Both the position numbers and the translations under genes were made by a program. From Datisca glomerata (lineage: Eukaryota; Streptophyta; Magnoliopsida; Cucurbitales; Datiscaceae), in assembly GCA_003255025.1 (NCBI GenBank), contig QANY01011336.1, positions 2,387,311-2,451,310 on the forward strand: 64,000 nt of DNA, given 5' to 3'. Shown here one piece after another: positions 32,450 through 43,890 of this stretch. The number at the start of each line of letters is the position of its first letter. Positions within the stretch are counted from its first letter, which is position 1. The notes below the pieces were generated by a model. It did no database searches, was not told the DNA's origin, and saw only the letters and a program-made list of their open reading frames with translations.

Positions 32450-34060
32450 TTCTAACATTGGCTGCTTGCAGTATATCTTCCTTTCCTTTTTATCGTCCCC
32501 TCCTGTTCGGTTAAAGCGATAATCGTATCGACGATGCGGAGGGGATGCTTCCCCTTGTCTTTCTTGTCTTCCTCTCGACTATCTTTTTCACTTTCATGTT
32601 TCTGTTCATCCTTTTTCACAAATTGGCTAAGGTACACTTCTTTGATCAGCTTCTTGATATAGTACTTTTGCTGGAAACTATCCCGCGTGTAATGCCCATT
32701 ACTCTTATTGTAGGAACAATATTTATCTTTATCCATGTAGCTAGGTTCCTTAGTGAACGGGGTCGGTCTTTTAAGTTAAAGTTTGTCTTTAATTGTCTCT
32801 AGTATTTGGTTGATCGGAATGGTCAACGGCGTGTAGATTTTGTCCCTCGAGTGGATTATGTCAAGATCCTGCCTTTGGTACGTATTCCTCTCTTGTTGGA
32901 CTTTCCTCACATCCGCTCCTTCTATTTCATCATGTTTCCTCCTTTCAATTCTTACACTTCTTTCCCGCTTTCAGGATTTTTGTTCAACCATTCTCTGCAT
33001 ACTCTTCTTTTCATCCTCCAGGGTAATGTAGGCTTGTGCCTGTTGGAAAAATTCTGCCAAAGAAATGGGCTTTACTTTGAACATATCCTCAAAAAAGAGT
33101 GACTTTGGGTCCAGACCTCGTCGGAAGGCCAATCTGGCAAATCAGTCTTCGTAGTTCTTGACCTTGTCCATCTCGTCTTTGAAGTGATGAGTGTACTCCC
33201 ACAGGGATTCCCCTTCCTTGGTAGAGATTGTCATCTGGTGTTCTGAGTCTTCCATGACTGTACGGTAAATGGAGTATTGCTCTATGAAAATGGAGGACAT
33301 GATAGCGAAGCTTGTGATCGAGTGCATAAGAAATGAGTGATACCACTTTAAAGCCGTCCCATCTATGCTAGTGGAGACATTCTATTGTCATCATGTTGGT
33401 ACAACGCCATGTCTTGTCTTAATCATCGAAGGTGGTCTACGGGATCGGTTTTTCCCTTTATAGTTTTTGAATCTGAGAGCAACGAATTTCTTAGGTACGG
33501 GCGCCGCTAGGACTTCTTGGCTTAATGGCGTCCGGATAAGAGATTCGAGGTCGATTTTTCTGGTACTCTCGAGATTCCTCATTTCCATCATTTTTTATCC
33601 AAAAGTTCTTCTACCGCTTCCTTTAAAATGACTCAGGATTGCCGAGCCTCCCCTGTAGCCTTCACAAGGTTCTACAACTGGACTTCCTCTTACCGTCATA
33701 CATTTCTGCTGTTCTCGTGGTCTCCTTGTCTTCCGTTTTGACGGTGCCCCCTGGGTGGGCTTCCTGTTCAGGTTAATTTCCCGTTCATCATCATTCACCC
33801 GTTGATTGACTTCTGCTTTCATTTTTGCAAGTTTCTGTTGTAGTGTGTTGATCTGATCCTGCACATTCTTCCATGCAGTACGTATTGCTTCAGTGTTCCT
33901 CTGTTCCATCTCATGCATCCCGTTCACGATTTCTTATAGCATTTGCGTCGGTGGGGTTGGTTGATCTATGTGGTCATCTCCATTTCTTATTTTGTTGTCC
34001 TCATTTAGGGTTGCGTTTGATCTGGGTTTATGGTTTTGTAGGGTGGGTCTCTTTAGCTTT
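32450..34060 (-). pseudogene. Gypsy gag relic
   Basis: Minus-strand fragments in order: an N-terminal part with a coiled coil (VQDQINTLQQKLAKMKAEVN, 33595-33927), LSQEVLAAPVPKKFVALRF (33391-33591), the capsid part (EYSIYRTVMEDSEH-like and KEGESLWEYTHHFKDEMDKV, 33142-33327), and a degenerate knuckle-like part YCSYNKSNGHYTRDSFQQ (32452-32736), where Tat elements have C-x2-H/C-type residues. Stops and shifts separate every piece. Confidence 0.75.
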
Positions 34061-34068
34061 TCTCTCAG

Positions 34069-34089
34069 CTCTCAATGAAAGCACCAAAA
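34069..34089 (-). other. Primer-binding-like site of Gypsy element
   Basis: On the minus strand the first bases inside the 5' LTR read TTTTGGTGCTTTCATTGAG followed by AG. The same motif, with small changes, follows the LTRs of both non-autonomous elements here. The primer tRNA was not identified. Confidence 0.75.
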
Positions 34090-35063
34090 TATAAATGATT
34101 TTTTCCACTCCTCAATGATCAAAGGGAAAAGTATTGATAAGGCTTCATTTATATGAGTATTAAAAAGGGAGAGAGAGAATTTAAGAACAAAATAATGTAA
34201 TGAGTAAATGCTCAAGGTTGTATTTGGTGCTGTTGTATTCAATGTCTCTGTTTTGTCTGATACATTATCCTTATAAGCTTCTCGATTTACATGAGTAGAT
34301 TAGAATAATAATAAAATGTACTCATTATGCCTAGAGATTACACCCATTCTTGGGGATCAATATGCTCGGTATGGGTCCCTTTACCTCAATTATTTATTAT
34401 TTCCATATGTCCCATTTAGCCACCAATCTGTCACAACCACTTGGTGATTTCTTATGGTTCGAGCCAATCAGTCATAGCCACTTGGTGGCCACCATCATGT
34501 GTCGTCCGAGTCATTCAGCTGCCTAATCAGTCACTGTCACTTAATTATCATATGGGATCCCTCTCGTTCGCTCTCATTCTTCTTCTGATCCTTCTTTTCT
34601 CGTTCTTGCATAGTTCAACGAGTGCCTTGCCCGTTCAGGGTAGTTCTCTGAGACTCAGGTTCCTTTTCTCATTCTCAAAGGTGTGGGGTCCCCTGTTAGC
34701 CTTTTCCTATTTTTGAAGGTGCGGGTCTCCTCTCAGCCTTTTCTCATTCTCAAAGTTGTGGATCCCCCGTCAGTCTTTTCGCGTTCTCGAAGGTGCGGGT
34801 CCTCTATCAGCCTTTTCTCATCCCAAAAGTGTGGGTCCCCTCTTCAATCCTTTCCCCATTCTCGAAGGTGTGGTTCCCTCGTTAGCCTTTTTCTCATTAT
34901 GGTGCTCTTTTCAATTTTCTGTTTGCGCTGACTATTCTTCGTTTGTTTACGATTGTCTCGTGACATCGGTCATTTCTCTTGTTCTCGCTTTTCTGCCGCT
35001 TTCGGCTAGCTCTTTGGTTGGCCCTGCTTGTCCACGTGACAGTGGGAATTTTTTACCTATTCA
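34090..35063 (-). repeat. 5' LTR of Gypsy element
   Basis: It pairs with 22970-23853. It starts TATAAATGATTTTTTCC, a probable G-to-A change in the terminal TG, and ends ACCTATTCA at 35063. It contains about six copies of the 38-40-base U3 repeat (34657-34900), two more than the other LTR. Confidence 0.9.
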
Positions 35064-35568
35064 TATTTATATATTTATAAGAGAAAATCGTATATAATTT
35101 AGTAATCTCATAAATTTTAAGGGCAAAATAGTATATACTTATGTAATTTTGTAGATTAAAAGAGGAACAAGTAATAGATTATTTTATAATTTTACACATT
35201 TTACTTAGATAATTGTATATATAAATAGAAATGAAAAGGGGCAATTGTCCCCCTTTCCTATAAGGTGGCCTCACCACTGCGAGCATAAAAATAGAACAAA
35301 AGAAAAATAAGCAAAAAAGAGAACAAAAGAACAGTGCTCTCAAGTCAAAAAGCAAATATACCAATTATTGGAGAAATTATTGCAAGTGTCGACAGCAAAT
35401 GTGACCTGGGTCCCATATTGTAGAAATTCATTCCGTTTATTTTAATTTGGACGGTCTTGATCCATTGAACATGAAAATCGATAAAATAAAATTTTTTTTT
35501 TATTTTTTAATTTAGTTAAGAATAGATCTTGACCGTGTATAGTTTAATCCAACGGTTATGATTGAACA
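35064..35568. other. AT-rich spacer, no gene seen
   Basis: No coding frame. It has a short palindromic block, aaaggggcaattgtccccctt (35236-35256), and long A/T runs. It separates the Gypsy element from the next LTR element. Confidence 0.5.
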
Positions 35569-35699
35569 TGCAAAATCTCCCATGACAATATGGTAAGATC
35601 TAGACCGAAGACTCTATCAAAGAAAAGAGGATCAGAAACATAGAAGGAGATCAGTCCATACAGATAATGGCAAAATAAAAAATAAGTACCCGTATTTTT

Positions 35700-36038
35700 T
35701 TATTCTAACATGTGACAATATGTTGGGAGCATCCTATAGTTATCTTCAGGAGACCCTCGAACTAATTCCAATGCATACTCTTTAGCCCTCCATGCCTTAT
35801 AGTAGCTTATGTTGACACTAAAATCAAGTCGAACATATTCAATTATGTCTTTTGGCCTATATATACGTCCGAAACCCGTGTATTTGGAGCTTATAGAATA
35901 TCTAAATTGATGGTGTTCATGTCTCAATACTTCAAATGTGCATGCATGTGTATTGATGAACTTTGTAACTTTGAAGTATGGACAATTTTTCAATTTCATG
36001 GCCCATAACCTCCATGGGCATAGCGTACGTTCAACCAT
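35700..36038 (-). pseudogene. MuDR-like (MULE) transposase fragment
   Basis: The 112-codon minus-strand frame includes CPYFKVTKFINTHACTFEVL, YRPKDIIEYVRLDFSVNISY and YYKAWRAKEYALELVRGSPE. These are the zinc-binding and adjacent N-terminal region of plant MuDR-type transposases, upstream of the catalytic domain. No catalytic DDE part, SWIM finger or inverted ends are present. It lies wholly inside the left LTR of copy 2 and is absent from the right LTR, so it entered after the element inserted or the LTRs were altered separately. Confidence 0.85.
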
Positions 36039-36357
36039 AGTGGAACGGGGATAGAGTGCCCCAATACTAAGTCATGCGTCAATTGGAAAGAAGGACCCAC
36101 GCCTTGAGGAACTAGTGGAAAAGCGAGAATGGGGGGAAGGGAATACAGAATGACCACCAAGTGGCTGTGACTGATTGACCTGAACCACGAAGAACCACCA
36201 AGTGGCTATGACTGATTAAATGGCTGACAGACTGAGGACAAGACAACTGAAAGAAATGAACAAAGTAAAGGAGCTCACGCCTGAAAGGAATCCCATCGAT
36301 AGGGGAGACTTCCTGACAAAAATCCTATCAACCGAAAACGTAGGAGGGTGTGATCAT

Positions 36358-36360
36358 CCC

Positions 36361-36424
<64 letters not shown>

Positions 36425-36425
36425 G
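36358..36425. repeat. ATT microsatellite in left LTR
   Basis: An uninterrupted run of TAT/ATT of about 65 bases. The right LTR has a longer and interrupted run at 41593-41692, so the tract was in the ancestral LTR. The poly-Tyr and poly-Asn frames over it are not genes. Confidence 0.95.
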
Positions 36426-36694
36426 TAAGGCCTATAAGTAAGAAAAGAAGGGGGGAGGGGAGAAAATGATAGGCAAACTAAGCAAACCTTTACCAAGGCA
36501 TTTCCTTTTCTCTATTCTCTCATCATCAACTATGTAAAATCATTTACAAATATCAATAATCTTCTCGTGGTTTTTCTTTCCTTTAAGAAGGTTTCATGTA
36601 AATCATGACGTCTTCATTCTCTCACCCCTTCTCTAAATTATTATCTTTATGATTCGTTCATATGGGATTTTTCATACCAACAAAATCCTTTACA

Positions 36695-36715
36695 TTTTGG
36701 TGCTTTTATTGAAAG
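36695..36715 (+). other. Primer-binding-like site, copy 2
   Basis: TTTTGGTGCTTTTATTGAAAG follows the left LTR directly (one base changed in each of two positions from the Gypsy form at 34069-34089). Confidence 0.65.
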
Positions 36716-36959
36716 TGAGAGAAAAAACTTGATAAATCTCTTTCAAAATGTCAAAAACCAAATACAACGCCCCCTCAACAATGAAAGCAGAAACGGAAAT
36801 GTCAACTGGTTGGAAGCAGAGATGGGAACGACAACAAGTACAAAACTGAAAATGAAATGAAAAATGGTAAACTCGTTCATTGAAAATTCAATTGGCTTAT
36901 TTCTTTTACATCATTATCAGTTTCTAAAAAAGAGAGAATTTATTATATTGTGATAAACA

Positions 36960-37720
36960 AAGTCTTGAGAACGAGAAAAGTCTTAACAACGGGAAAGCAA
37001 AGTCTTGAGAACAGGAAAAGTCTTGAGAAAGGGAAAGAAATGTCTTGAGAACAGAAAAGAAATACCTTGAGAACGGGAAAGAATTGTCTTGACAATGGGA
37101 ACAGAAATGTATTGGGCAATAGGAAAAGTTTTGAGAACGGGAACGGAATTGGTTTGACAACGGAAAAAGTCTTGAGAATGGGAAAGAAATGTCTTGAGAA
37201 TGGGAAAGAAATATCTTGACAACGGGAATGAAATGTTTTGAGAACGGGAAAGAAATGCCTCGAGAACGGGAAAAGTCTTGAGGACAGAAAAAGTCTTGAG
37301 AACAGGAACATAATTGGTTTGACAACATGAAAAGTTTTGAAAGCAGGAAAAGTCTTGACGATGGGAAAGAAATATCTTGAGAACGGGAAATAAATATCTT
37401 CAGAACGGAAAAGTCTTGAGAATGGGAAAGAAATATCCTAACAGAGGGAAAAGAATTCTCTTGAGAACAGAAAGTCATGAGAACGGGAAAGAAATATCCT
37501 GATGACGGGAAATGAAATGTCTTGAGAATGGGAAAGAAATGTCATGACGCCGGAAAATGCATTGTCTTGAGAACGGGAAAGAATTGTCATGACGGTGGAA
37601 AAAGAAATATCTTGAGAAAGGGAAACAAATTGTCTTGACAACAGAAAAGTCTTAAGAACGGAAAAGAAATGTCCTGACGGTGGGAAAAAATGTCTTGACA
37701 ACGGAAACAAAAAAATCGTG
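36960..37720. repeat. Purine-rich short tandem array (about 20-24-base units)
   Basis: About 30 imperfect copies of a unit near gtcttgagaacgggaaagaa. The minus-strand frames of 80-184 codons over it (runs of SRSQDISFPFSR-like sequence) are produced by the repeat and should not be called as proteins. Confidence 0.9.
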
Positions 37721-37869
37721 ACGACATGAACGACTATGAGTATGGAAAATGAGTATGGAATCCACTACGGGAACAGCAACGGAAACGCCTATGAGTACGA
37801 AAATGGGAACGAAAAATGAAAACATGAACGGAAATGAAAATGGAAACGGAAAACGTTGGAAAGAAATTA

Positions 37870-38690
37870 TATGACAAATCATCATCATAAATATACATAA
37901 GTCTACTTTTTGTAGAATTTTAAGAAAATCAATTTGGAGCTCTCGATCAAAAGTTATGATAGCTTTTGTGGTGCTGTTCAGGAAAGTAAATATATTCACG
38001 CCTTTCATATTTAAATTTTAAACGGTACTGATTTATATAGTATTATATGAAAAATTATATATCGTTAGAAATATATGGATGTCTACGTTTTGAATAAATT
38101 TTCAGAACTGAATTTGGAGCTCTTGAGCAAAAGTTATGACAATTTTCATGAAAACTGCTTAGGGAAGCAGATTATGCAGAATGATCAACTTCAGAATTAA
38201 ATTGTATTTATTGGAACCAACTACACAATGAATCTTATATCATTAGAAAGATACAAAAATCTACTTATTGACAAAATTTACGGAATTCAATTTGGAGTTT
38301 TCAATCAAAAGTTTATGTAACTATTGTTCATATTACTCAGAAAAGTAAGGTTATTCACGTCTTTCAAATTAAATCTTTAAACTGCTTCATTTTAGGTAGT
38401 ATTATATGAAAAACTATATATTTTAAAAGATACGAATGCAAACTTCTTGAAGAATTTTTTAGAACTCGATTCGGAGCTTCCGAACAAAGGATAATAATTT
38501 TCATGAAGGTTGTTCAAGAAGACAGATTATGCAAAATAGACAAATTTGAAAATTATATTGCGACAATTGAAAGTCAAATATATGGTGAATTATACATCAT
38601 CGAAAACATATGAAAATCAACTTCTTAAATATTTTCACAAAATTTAATTTGGAGCTCTCAATCAAAACTCATGACACGGTATTTGTGTAT
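37870..38690. repeat. Tandem array of about 160-180-base units, copy 2
   Basis: The same unit as at 19350-20290, with attttggagctc-like, aaaagttatgataattttca-like and gttcaggaaagtaa-like blocks, about five diverged copies. Confidence 0.75.
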
Positions 38691-38789
38691 GAAGAAAAAT
38701 AAAAGCAAATGGGAGAAAACTCTATTAATGATCCCATAACAAAAGAAACATGGGAAACTCTATCAATGAGCCCGTAGTAAATCAAAAAG

Positions 38790-39780
38790 GAGCCATAGTT
38801 CCACGGAAGAAGCCTAAGTCATTGGGAGTGTCTACATACATTGTTCTAAGAAGGAAATCAAAACGGGGCTATGGTTCCACATAATGAGTCTAAGTCTTTG
38901 GGAGTGTCTATGGACATCAATCTTAGAAGAAAATCAAAATGAGTCTAAGTCCTTAGGAGTGTCTATGTACATCGTTCTCAGAAGGAAATCAAAACGGGAC
39001 CATAGTTCCACAGAATGTGCCTAAGTCATTGGGAGTGTCTACTAACATCATTTTTAGAAGAAAATCAAAACGAGGCCATGACTCCATTGAAGGAGCCTAA
39101 GTCCTTGAGAGTGTCTACGGACATCATTCTCAGAAGGAAATCAAAATGGGGTCATGTCTCCACGGAAGGAGCCTAAGTCCTTGGGAGTTTCAGCGGATAA
39201 TCCTGAAACTAAATGCCAAAACGGGGCCATGGTTCTTCATTTGAACATAAGTCCTTGGGAGCGGCCAATTCGTAAGACCTTCTCTTAGAATGAAAATGGG
39301 GGTCATGGTTCAATATTTAACCTATGTCCTTGGGAAAACGGCAACTCATAAGTCCTTCTCTTGAAATGAACAAGATGATGACGGAGCCATGGTTTATTAT
39401 TTGAACCTAAATCTTCATTTTAAAAGAAAACGAGCAGTTCGTAAGTCTTTCTCTTAGAATGAAAAAGGGGGCCATGGTTCTTTATTTGAATATAAGTCCT
39501 TGGGAAAATAGAAATTCATAAGTCCTTCTCTCATAATGAATAAAATGAAGATGGGACCATGGTTCTTTATTTGAACCTAAGTCTTCATCTCAAAAGAAAA
39601 TGGAAAGTTCGTAAATCTTTCTCTTAGAATGAAAACGGGGGCCATGGTTCTTTATTTGAACCTAAGTCATTGGGGAAATGGAAATTCATAAGTCCTTCTC
39701 TCATAATGAACAAAATGAAGACGATGTCACGGTTCTTTGTTGAATCTAAATAGGCAGATTATAAGTCTTTCTCTTTAAAG
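38790..39780. repeat. Tandem array of about 80-110-base units, copy 2
   Basis: Units share ggggccatggttctttattt, gaacctaagtccttgggag and cataagtccttctctcat. The first half uses a longer variant with tctacggacatcattctcag and gaaatcaaaacggggcc. It corresponds to 20360-21220. Confidence 0.75.
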
Positions 39781-41076
39781 AAAATTAAAATCTTATCTTT
39801 AGGAACAGATTTCACAAACTGAAAATATATTTGTTCTCTAAAGCCACAAGAGTAGATTTTGTTACAAAAGAAAATTGAACTAGAAGTGCTTGACAACAAA
39901 TTCTACTATAGAAACAGTTATTCTCAAGAAAACTGGGAGCCAAAATTTTCCAAAGTGTTAGAGAACGGATTCGTTGAAAGCTGGAAATCGGCATAATATC
40001 GGGTTTTGATCCCAAAATTATGCTAAGTCTTTGGATGAAGCACACAAAAAAAATGAGTTCAATAGAATAAATTTTCTCATTGATCAAAATGGAAATACAA
40101 AATGAGAGAAGGAAAAAGAAAAACAAGGAAACAGGAACAACTATCTCCAATGAGCTCATAGCAAAGGAAATGGGAAAAACTCTCCAATGAGCCTGTAGCT
40201 AAGGAAACAGAAGAAATTTAACCAGTGCAAATGAGGCATCAAACTCGAACCCTTGTGATGAAATTATGAAATGGTACACTAATTCCTTACTCATTTCAAT
40301 AAATTATTATTGCTCTTGTTCAACATTCTTCTCACATAACTTAATGTACGAAGAAGGAAAAGACAGATGAAGAAACGGGAGAAACTCTATCAATGAGCCT
40401 GTATTGAAGAAAATGAGAAAACTCTATCAATGAGCTTGTAGCAAAAGGAAACTGTAGAAACTCTATAATCAGTAGCCGTTTTCAAAAGAAGACTAGAAGT
40501 CATCTCCAAACAAACCAGTCACTGTGAACGAAAAAAGTGACAATGGAAAAAGTGCTACGCAGATAAAGAAGAGAAAAAATTTGCTAAGTCTTGAAGAAAT
40601 AAAAATTACAAAAAGACGCAAAAGGATATGCTTGCATCAATGACAACATTTTCAACAGAAGAGTTGGCAGCAACATCCTCAACGGGAAGAATAACAATGG
40701 CCTGCAAAATGGTTGCTTGAAAAACTGTTTTGCGTATTCCCAAGAAATACTTGTAAACGGAAGCGTGAAGACATAACAACAAATGAAGAAAAAGTAATTA
40801 CCATGAAGAAGAAGTAATTGCCCTCGACACCGAACTGACAAAAAGTGGCTCGACAACCGCAAAGCATTTATAAATGGGAGCAGAAGAACATAACGAGATA
40901 AAGATAATAAGAAACCACCACTGACAGCAAACGATCGAAAAGGTTCTCTGAAAAACTACGTCGCATGACTATAAGAAACACATGAGAATAGATGCGGGCA
41001 GACGTAACGTCATAATAAGAAAAGACAAATCAATACACCTCAATGAGTAAAATTTTGTTTAGTGTAAAGGGGCCAA

Positions 41077-41591
41077 TGCATAGGCAAAATCTTGCATGAC
41101 AACATGGCAGGACCTAGACCAAAGATCTATTAAAGAGAAGAGGATCAGAACCATAGAAGGAGATCAGTCCAAGTACAGACAAGGACAGAGAGGGAAACAT
41201 GAATGGGAAAAAGGAAAACCTGAACTGTGATGAATCACAGTGAATGGGTAGATAATATCTGTTCAACCACGCTGGAACATGGGTAGAGTGCCCCAAGACC
41301 AGTCACGCGGGAACGGGAAAGAATGATCCAAGCCCCGAGGAACTAGTGGAAGAGCGGGAACGAGAGAAGGGAATGCAGAATGACCACCAAGTGATTGTAA
41401 CTGATTGACCCGAACCACGAGGAATCACCAAGTGGCTATGATTGATTGAGTGGATGATGGACTGAAGACAAGACAACTGAAAGAAATTAACAAAGTAAAT
41501 GAGCCCACACCTGAAAGCAATCTCATCGATATGGAGAGGCTCCCTGATAAAAATTTCATCAGTCGAAAACATAAGGGGTGTGGTCATCCCC

Positions 41592-41662
<71 letters not shown>

Positions 41663-41974
41663 GTATTATTATTAGTATTATTATTGTTAGGCCTATAAGT
41701 ATAGGCTCATGTAAGAAAAGAAAGCGGGAAAGAGAGAGAATGAGAGGCAAGCCAAGCAAACCTTTACCAAGGGCATTGCCTTTTTTTCTTCTGTCATCAT
41801 CAACTATATAAAATCATTTACACAAGTGAATATCAATAATTTTCTCATGGTTTTTCTTCCTTTTAAGAGTTTTTCACATAAATCATGGCGTTTTCATTCT
41901 CTCACTCTTTCTCTAAATTATTATTTTTAACATTCGTTCGTAGATGATTTTCCATACCGAAAAAATTCTTTAAA
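41077..41974 (+). repeat. Right LTR of non-autonomous element copy 2
   Basis: It starts TGCATAGGCAAAATC and aligns with 35569-36694 across most of its length, with about 85 bases absent from the left copy. Its 3' end is decayed (aattctttaaa where TTTACA is expected). The ATT tract lies at 41593-41692. Confidence 0.82.
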
Positions 41975-42894
41975 ATGATAACTGGCCACATTGTGACCGG
42001 TATTCTCAATAATTTCTCCCATTACCGAATCCTAATATGGTAAATTGGTAATGAACTTCAATTCATACAAATTGAAAACCTTATATTTGTGATATGTAGA
42101 TAATGATATCTAATCCTGCAAATCATTTGAGTTCCTGATAGATCATCTTCATTTCCTATTTTTATATTTATAGTCATTATTATAATGTCCTCATATAGAT
42201 AATTCAACATATTTTATTTTTTCATATATTATTAATAAGACATACATAATAATGAGAAATGAATTATTAAAATAATGACTACTCATAATTCTATACAGGC
42301 TATATAAGATAATATTTACTTCATAATAGTAACATAACATAAAGTTAATTTTTTTTATAGAAACATGTGTTTCATCATATTTTTATAATATGGTGTTATT
42401 TATCTACATCTAGATCAAAAACTAACTGAAACATACATAAAGTACAATCAACTTTATTCTTATAAAATATATAATAAATATTAAAATAGTTTCAAAGCCA
42501 TTTTTTTGTCTTCTCCTTCTATTTTCCTACTATTTTTCCCTTCAACTTCGGACCGCCTCCGTATTATTCCTCTTATATCTCTATTTTTATCTGACTATTA
42601 GAGCTCTGAGGTTAATGCCGCGTCTATCATAGTAGTCAATTTCGTTCGGTGGCCATTTTAGTTTTCTGAAAAAATGAAACGCTTAAGATATTCGCCATTC
42701 CGAAAAAAATTTCATTCATATAAAATAATATTATAAAATGTATTATATATAATATAACTAAGAAAAAAATTGAATCAATAGATTATGTCATGCAATAATA
42801 TGTAATACCATGAAAATTCAACAAAACATCATATTGATGACATTAATATTCAACAAAAACATCACCACTTAAAAACGTTCGTTTAAGCTCCACT
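41975..42894. other. AT-rich spacer, no gene seen
   Basis: No coding frame, RNA gene or clear repeat. It may include the 3' part of the hAT relic to its right, but I cannot read homology below about 42895. Confidence 0.5.
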
Positions 42895-43890
42895 GAAAAT
42901 TTAAAAAGACATTGCAAAGTGAGGAAATTTGTGGCAAACCTTGTGATACCCGGACGTATTAAATCTCTACCGTTAGTGGACTTCATTCTCATCAAGTTGA
43001 GTATCCACGAATGATTATCTATGTATTTTATGATCTTCTTTGCATCCGCTATTACTCATGCGTTTACAGGAAACTAATTAGGTTTGGTCATATCTTCCAA
43101 TATTAAATCAATTGTGTGTGCTGCACAAGACATGGAAAACAAGTCTTATATTTGTTAACTAGTTTCCTTGTCCCTGCTTTGTAACTAGCCTCATTATCAC
43201 TAAAATTGCACAACATTATTTGGCCCTACATATGCAATAACCTCATTAAAAAGCTTAAACAACACATCCACTAATGCTAATGGATTTCAAGAAGATCACT
43301 CCACTTTTGCAATACACAATAAAATTGATCAAAGTCTACTTGTTCCATCAGTCCATCCATCAAATAATAATAGTGCATCCATGAGTACTCCATTGCTGCC
43401 TAAAATAATCTATCAAAAGATTCACTTCATCAACTAGGTTTTTCAAAAGTCGCCATCTAAGATCATGATAAGAAGACAACTTGTAACTTGACATTGAAGC
43501 TATAGCATCACCCATTGGTTGAAAATTTTTAGATCTAGCGGCATTAAAAGAAATGTTTGCATCAAACCACCATTGTGCAATTGCCATGTCAACTACATCG
43601 ATTTGTTCTTTTGTAGTCAGTGCTGACTTAATGGTCGGTTGTGATCCATCAGACGATCTTGGTTGAAAAAAATTTGTCAATTGACATTTTGGGGGTAACT
43701 TTCTCTTTTTTGGCCATTACTCAAAGATTCATTCAATTTCTCCTTTCCCTTTAGATGGATTTCTTCTTCATGATATTCATGTTCCTCATCATTCATTTCC
43801 GCATCAACATCAAATGGGCATCCTACGTCATGATCTATTTGTTTTTTCCTTTCCCCATCCCTTTTTATTCTAATATGTAAGGCAATCATT
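42895..43890 (-). pseudogene. hAT-family transposase relic
   Basis: A minus-strand frame (43360-43680) reads QPTIKSALTTKEQIDVVDMA, IAQWWFDANISFNAARSKNF, DAIASMSSYKLSSYHDLRW and TDGTSR-like sequence, matching plant hAT transposases (DUF659 region). Broken frames continue to 42895 with LFKLFNEVIAYVGPNNVVQF, YKAGTRKLVNKYKT and GITRFATNFL-like pieces. The upstream frame 43677-43889 may be the region between the BED zinc finger and DUF659. The C-terminal dimerisation domain is missing and no inverted ends were found. Confidence 0.8.

Larger units (their letters stand above)
22970..35063 (-). mobile_element. Ty3/Gypsy Tat-type retrotransposon, decayed, with nested insert
   Basis: LTRs at 22970-23853 and 34090-35063 enclose a 10.2 kb body. 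Read on the minus strand from the right it carries a primer-binding site, gag, protease, reverse transcriptase, RNase H, a second RNase H, integrase, a tandem-repeat array, a non-coding region with an oppositely oriented gene, and a polypurine tract (GTGCAATGGGGGCAAA before TGAACAGG). Reverse transcriptase before integrase makes it Gypsy. The extra RNase H after the first and the long 3' region are hallmarks of the Tat lineage. Possible target duplications are TATAT (22965-22969) and TATTT (35064-35068), one mismatch. Frames are broken throughout. A Harbinger-like insert sits at 27184-28391. Confidence 0.92.
35569..36694 (+). repeat. Left LTR of non-autonomous element copy 2
   Basis: It starts TGCAAAATCTCCCATGAC and ends CCTTTACA at 36694. 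It aligns with 41077-41974 except for about 350 bases at 35680-36030, where a MULE transposase piece stands in place of about 85 bases found in the right LTR. Confidence 0.82.
35569..41974 (+). mobile_element. Non-autonomous LTR retrotransposon, copy 2
   Basis: LTRs at about 35569-36694 and 41077-41974 enclose 4.4 kb without gag or pol. A primer-binding-like site (36695-36715) follows the left LTR and a purine tract (gtgtaaaggggccaa, 41062-41076) precedes the right LTR. The interior holds three tandem-repeat arrays (36960-37720, 37870-38690 and 38790-39780); the last two match copy 1 (18100-22530). The LTRs also share the promoter-distal segment with copy 1 but contain an extra block with an ATT microsatellite. 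A MULE fragment replaces part of the left LTR. Confidence 0.85.

Noticed and set aside
35226..35260. Palindrome around aaaggggcaattgtccccct as a possible transposon end
   Set aside because: No partner end or target duplication was seen nearby; it is a single short palindrome.
36220..36496. Frames with poly-Tyr and poly-Asn tracts (also poly-Ile/Leu at 41450-41811)
   Set aside because: They lie across ATT microsatellites within LTRs.
36924..37710. Several overlapping minus-strand frames of 79-184 codons rich in Ser, Gln, Asp and Phe
   Set aside because: They are produced by the 20-24-base purine-rich tandem array, appear in more than one frame, and match no protein family.
20360..41060. Regularly spaced repeats considered as a CRISPR array
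   Set aside because: The genome is a plant nucleus, units are diverged and directly abutting without unique spacers of constant length, and they lie inside LTR retrotransposons.
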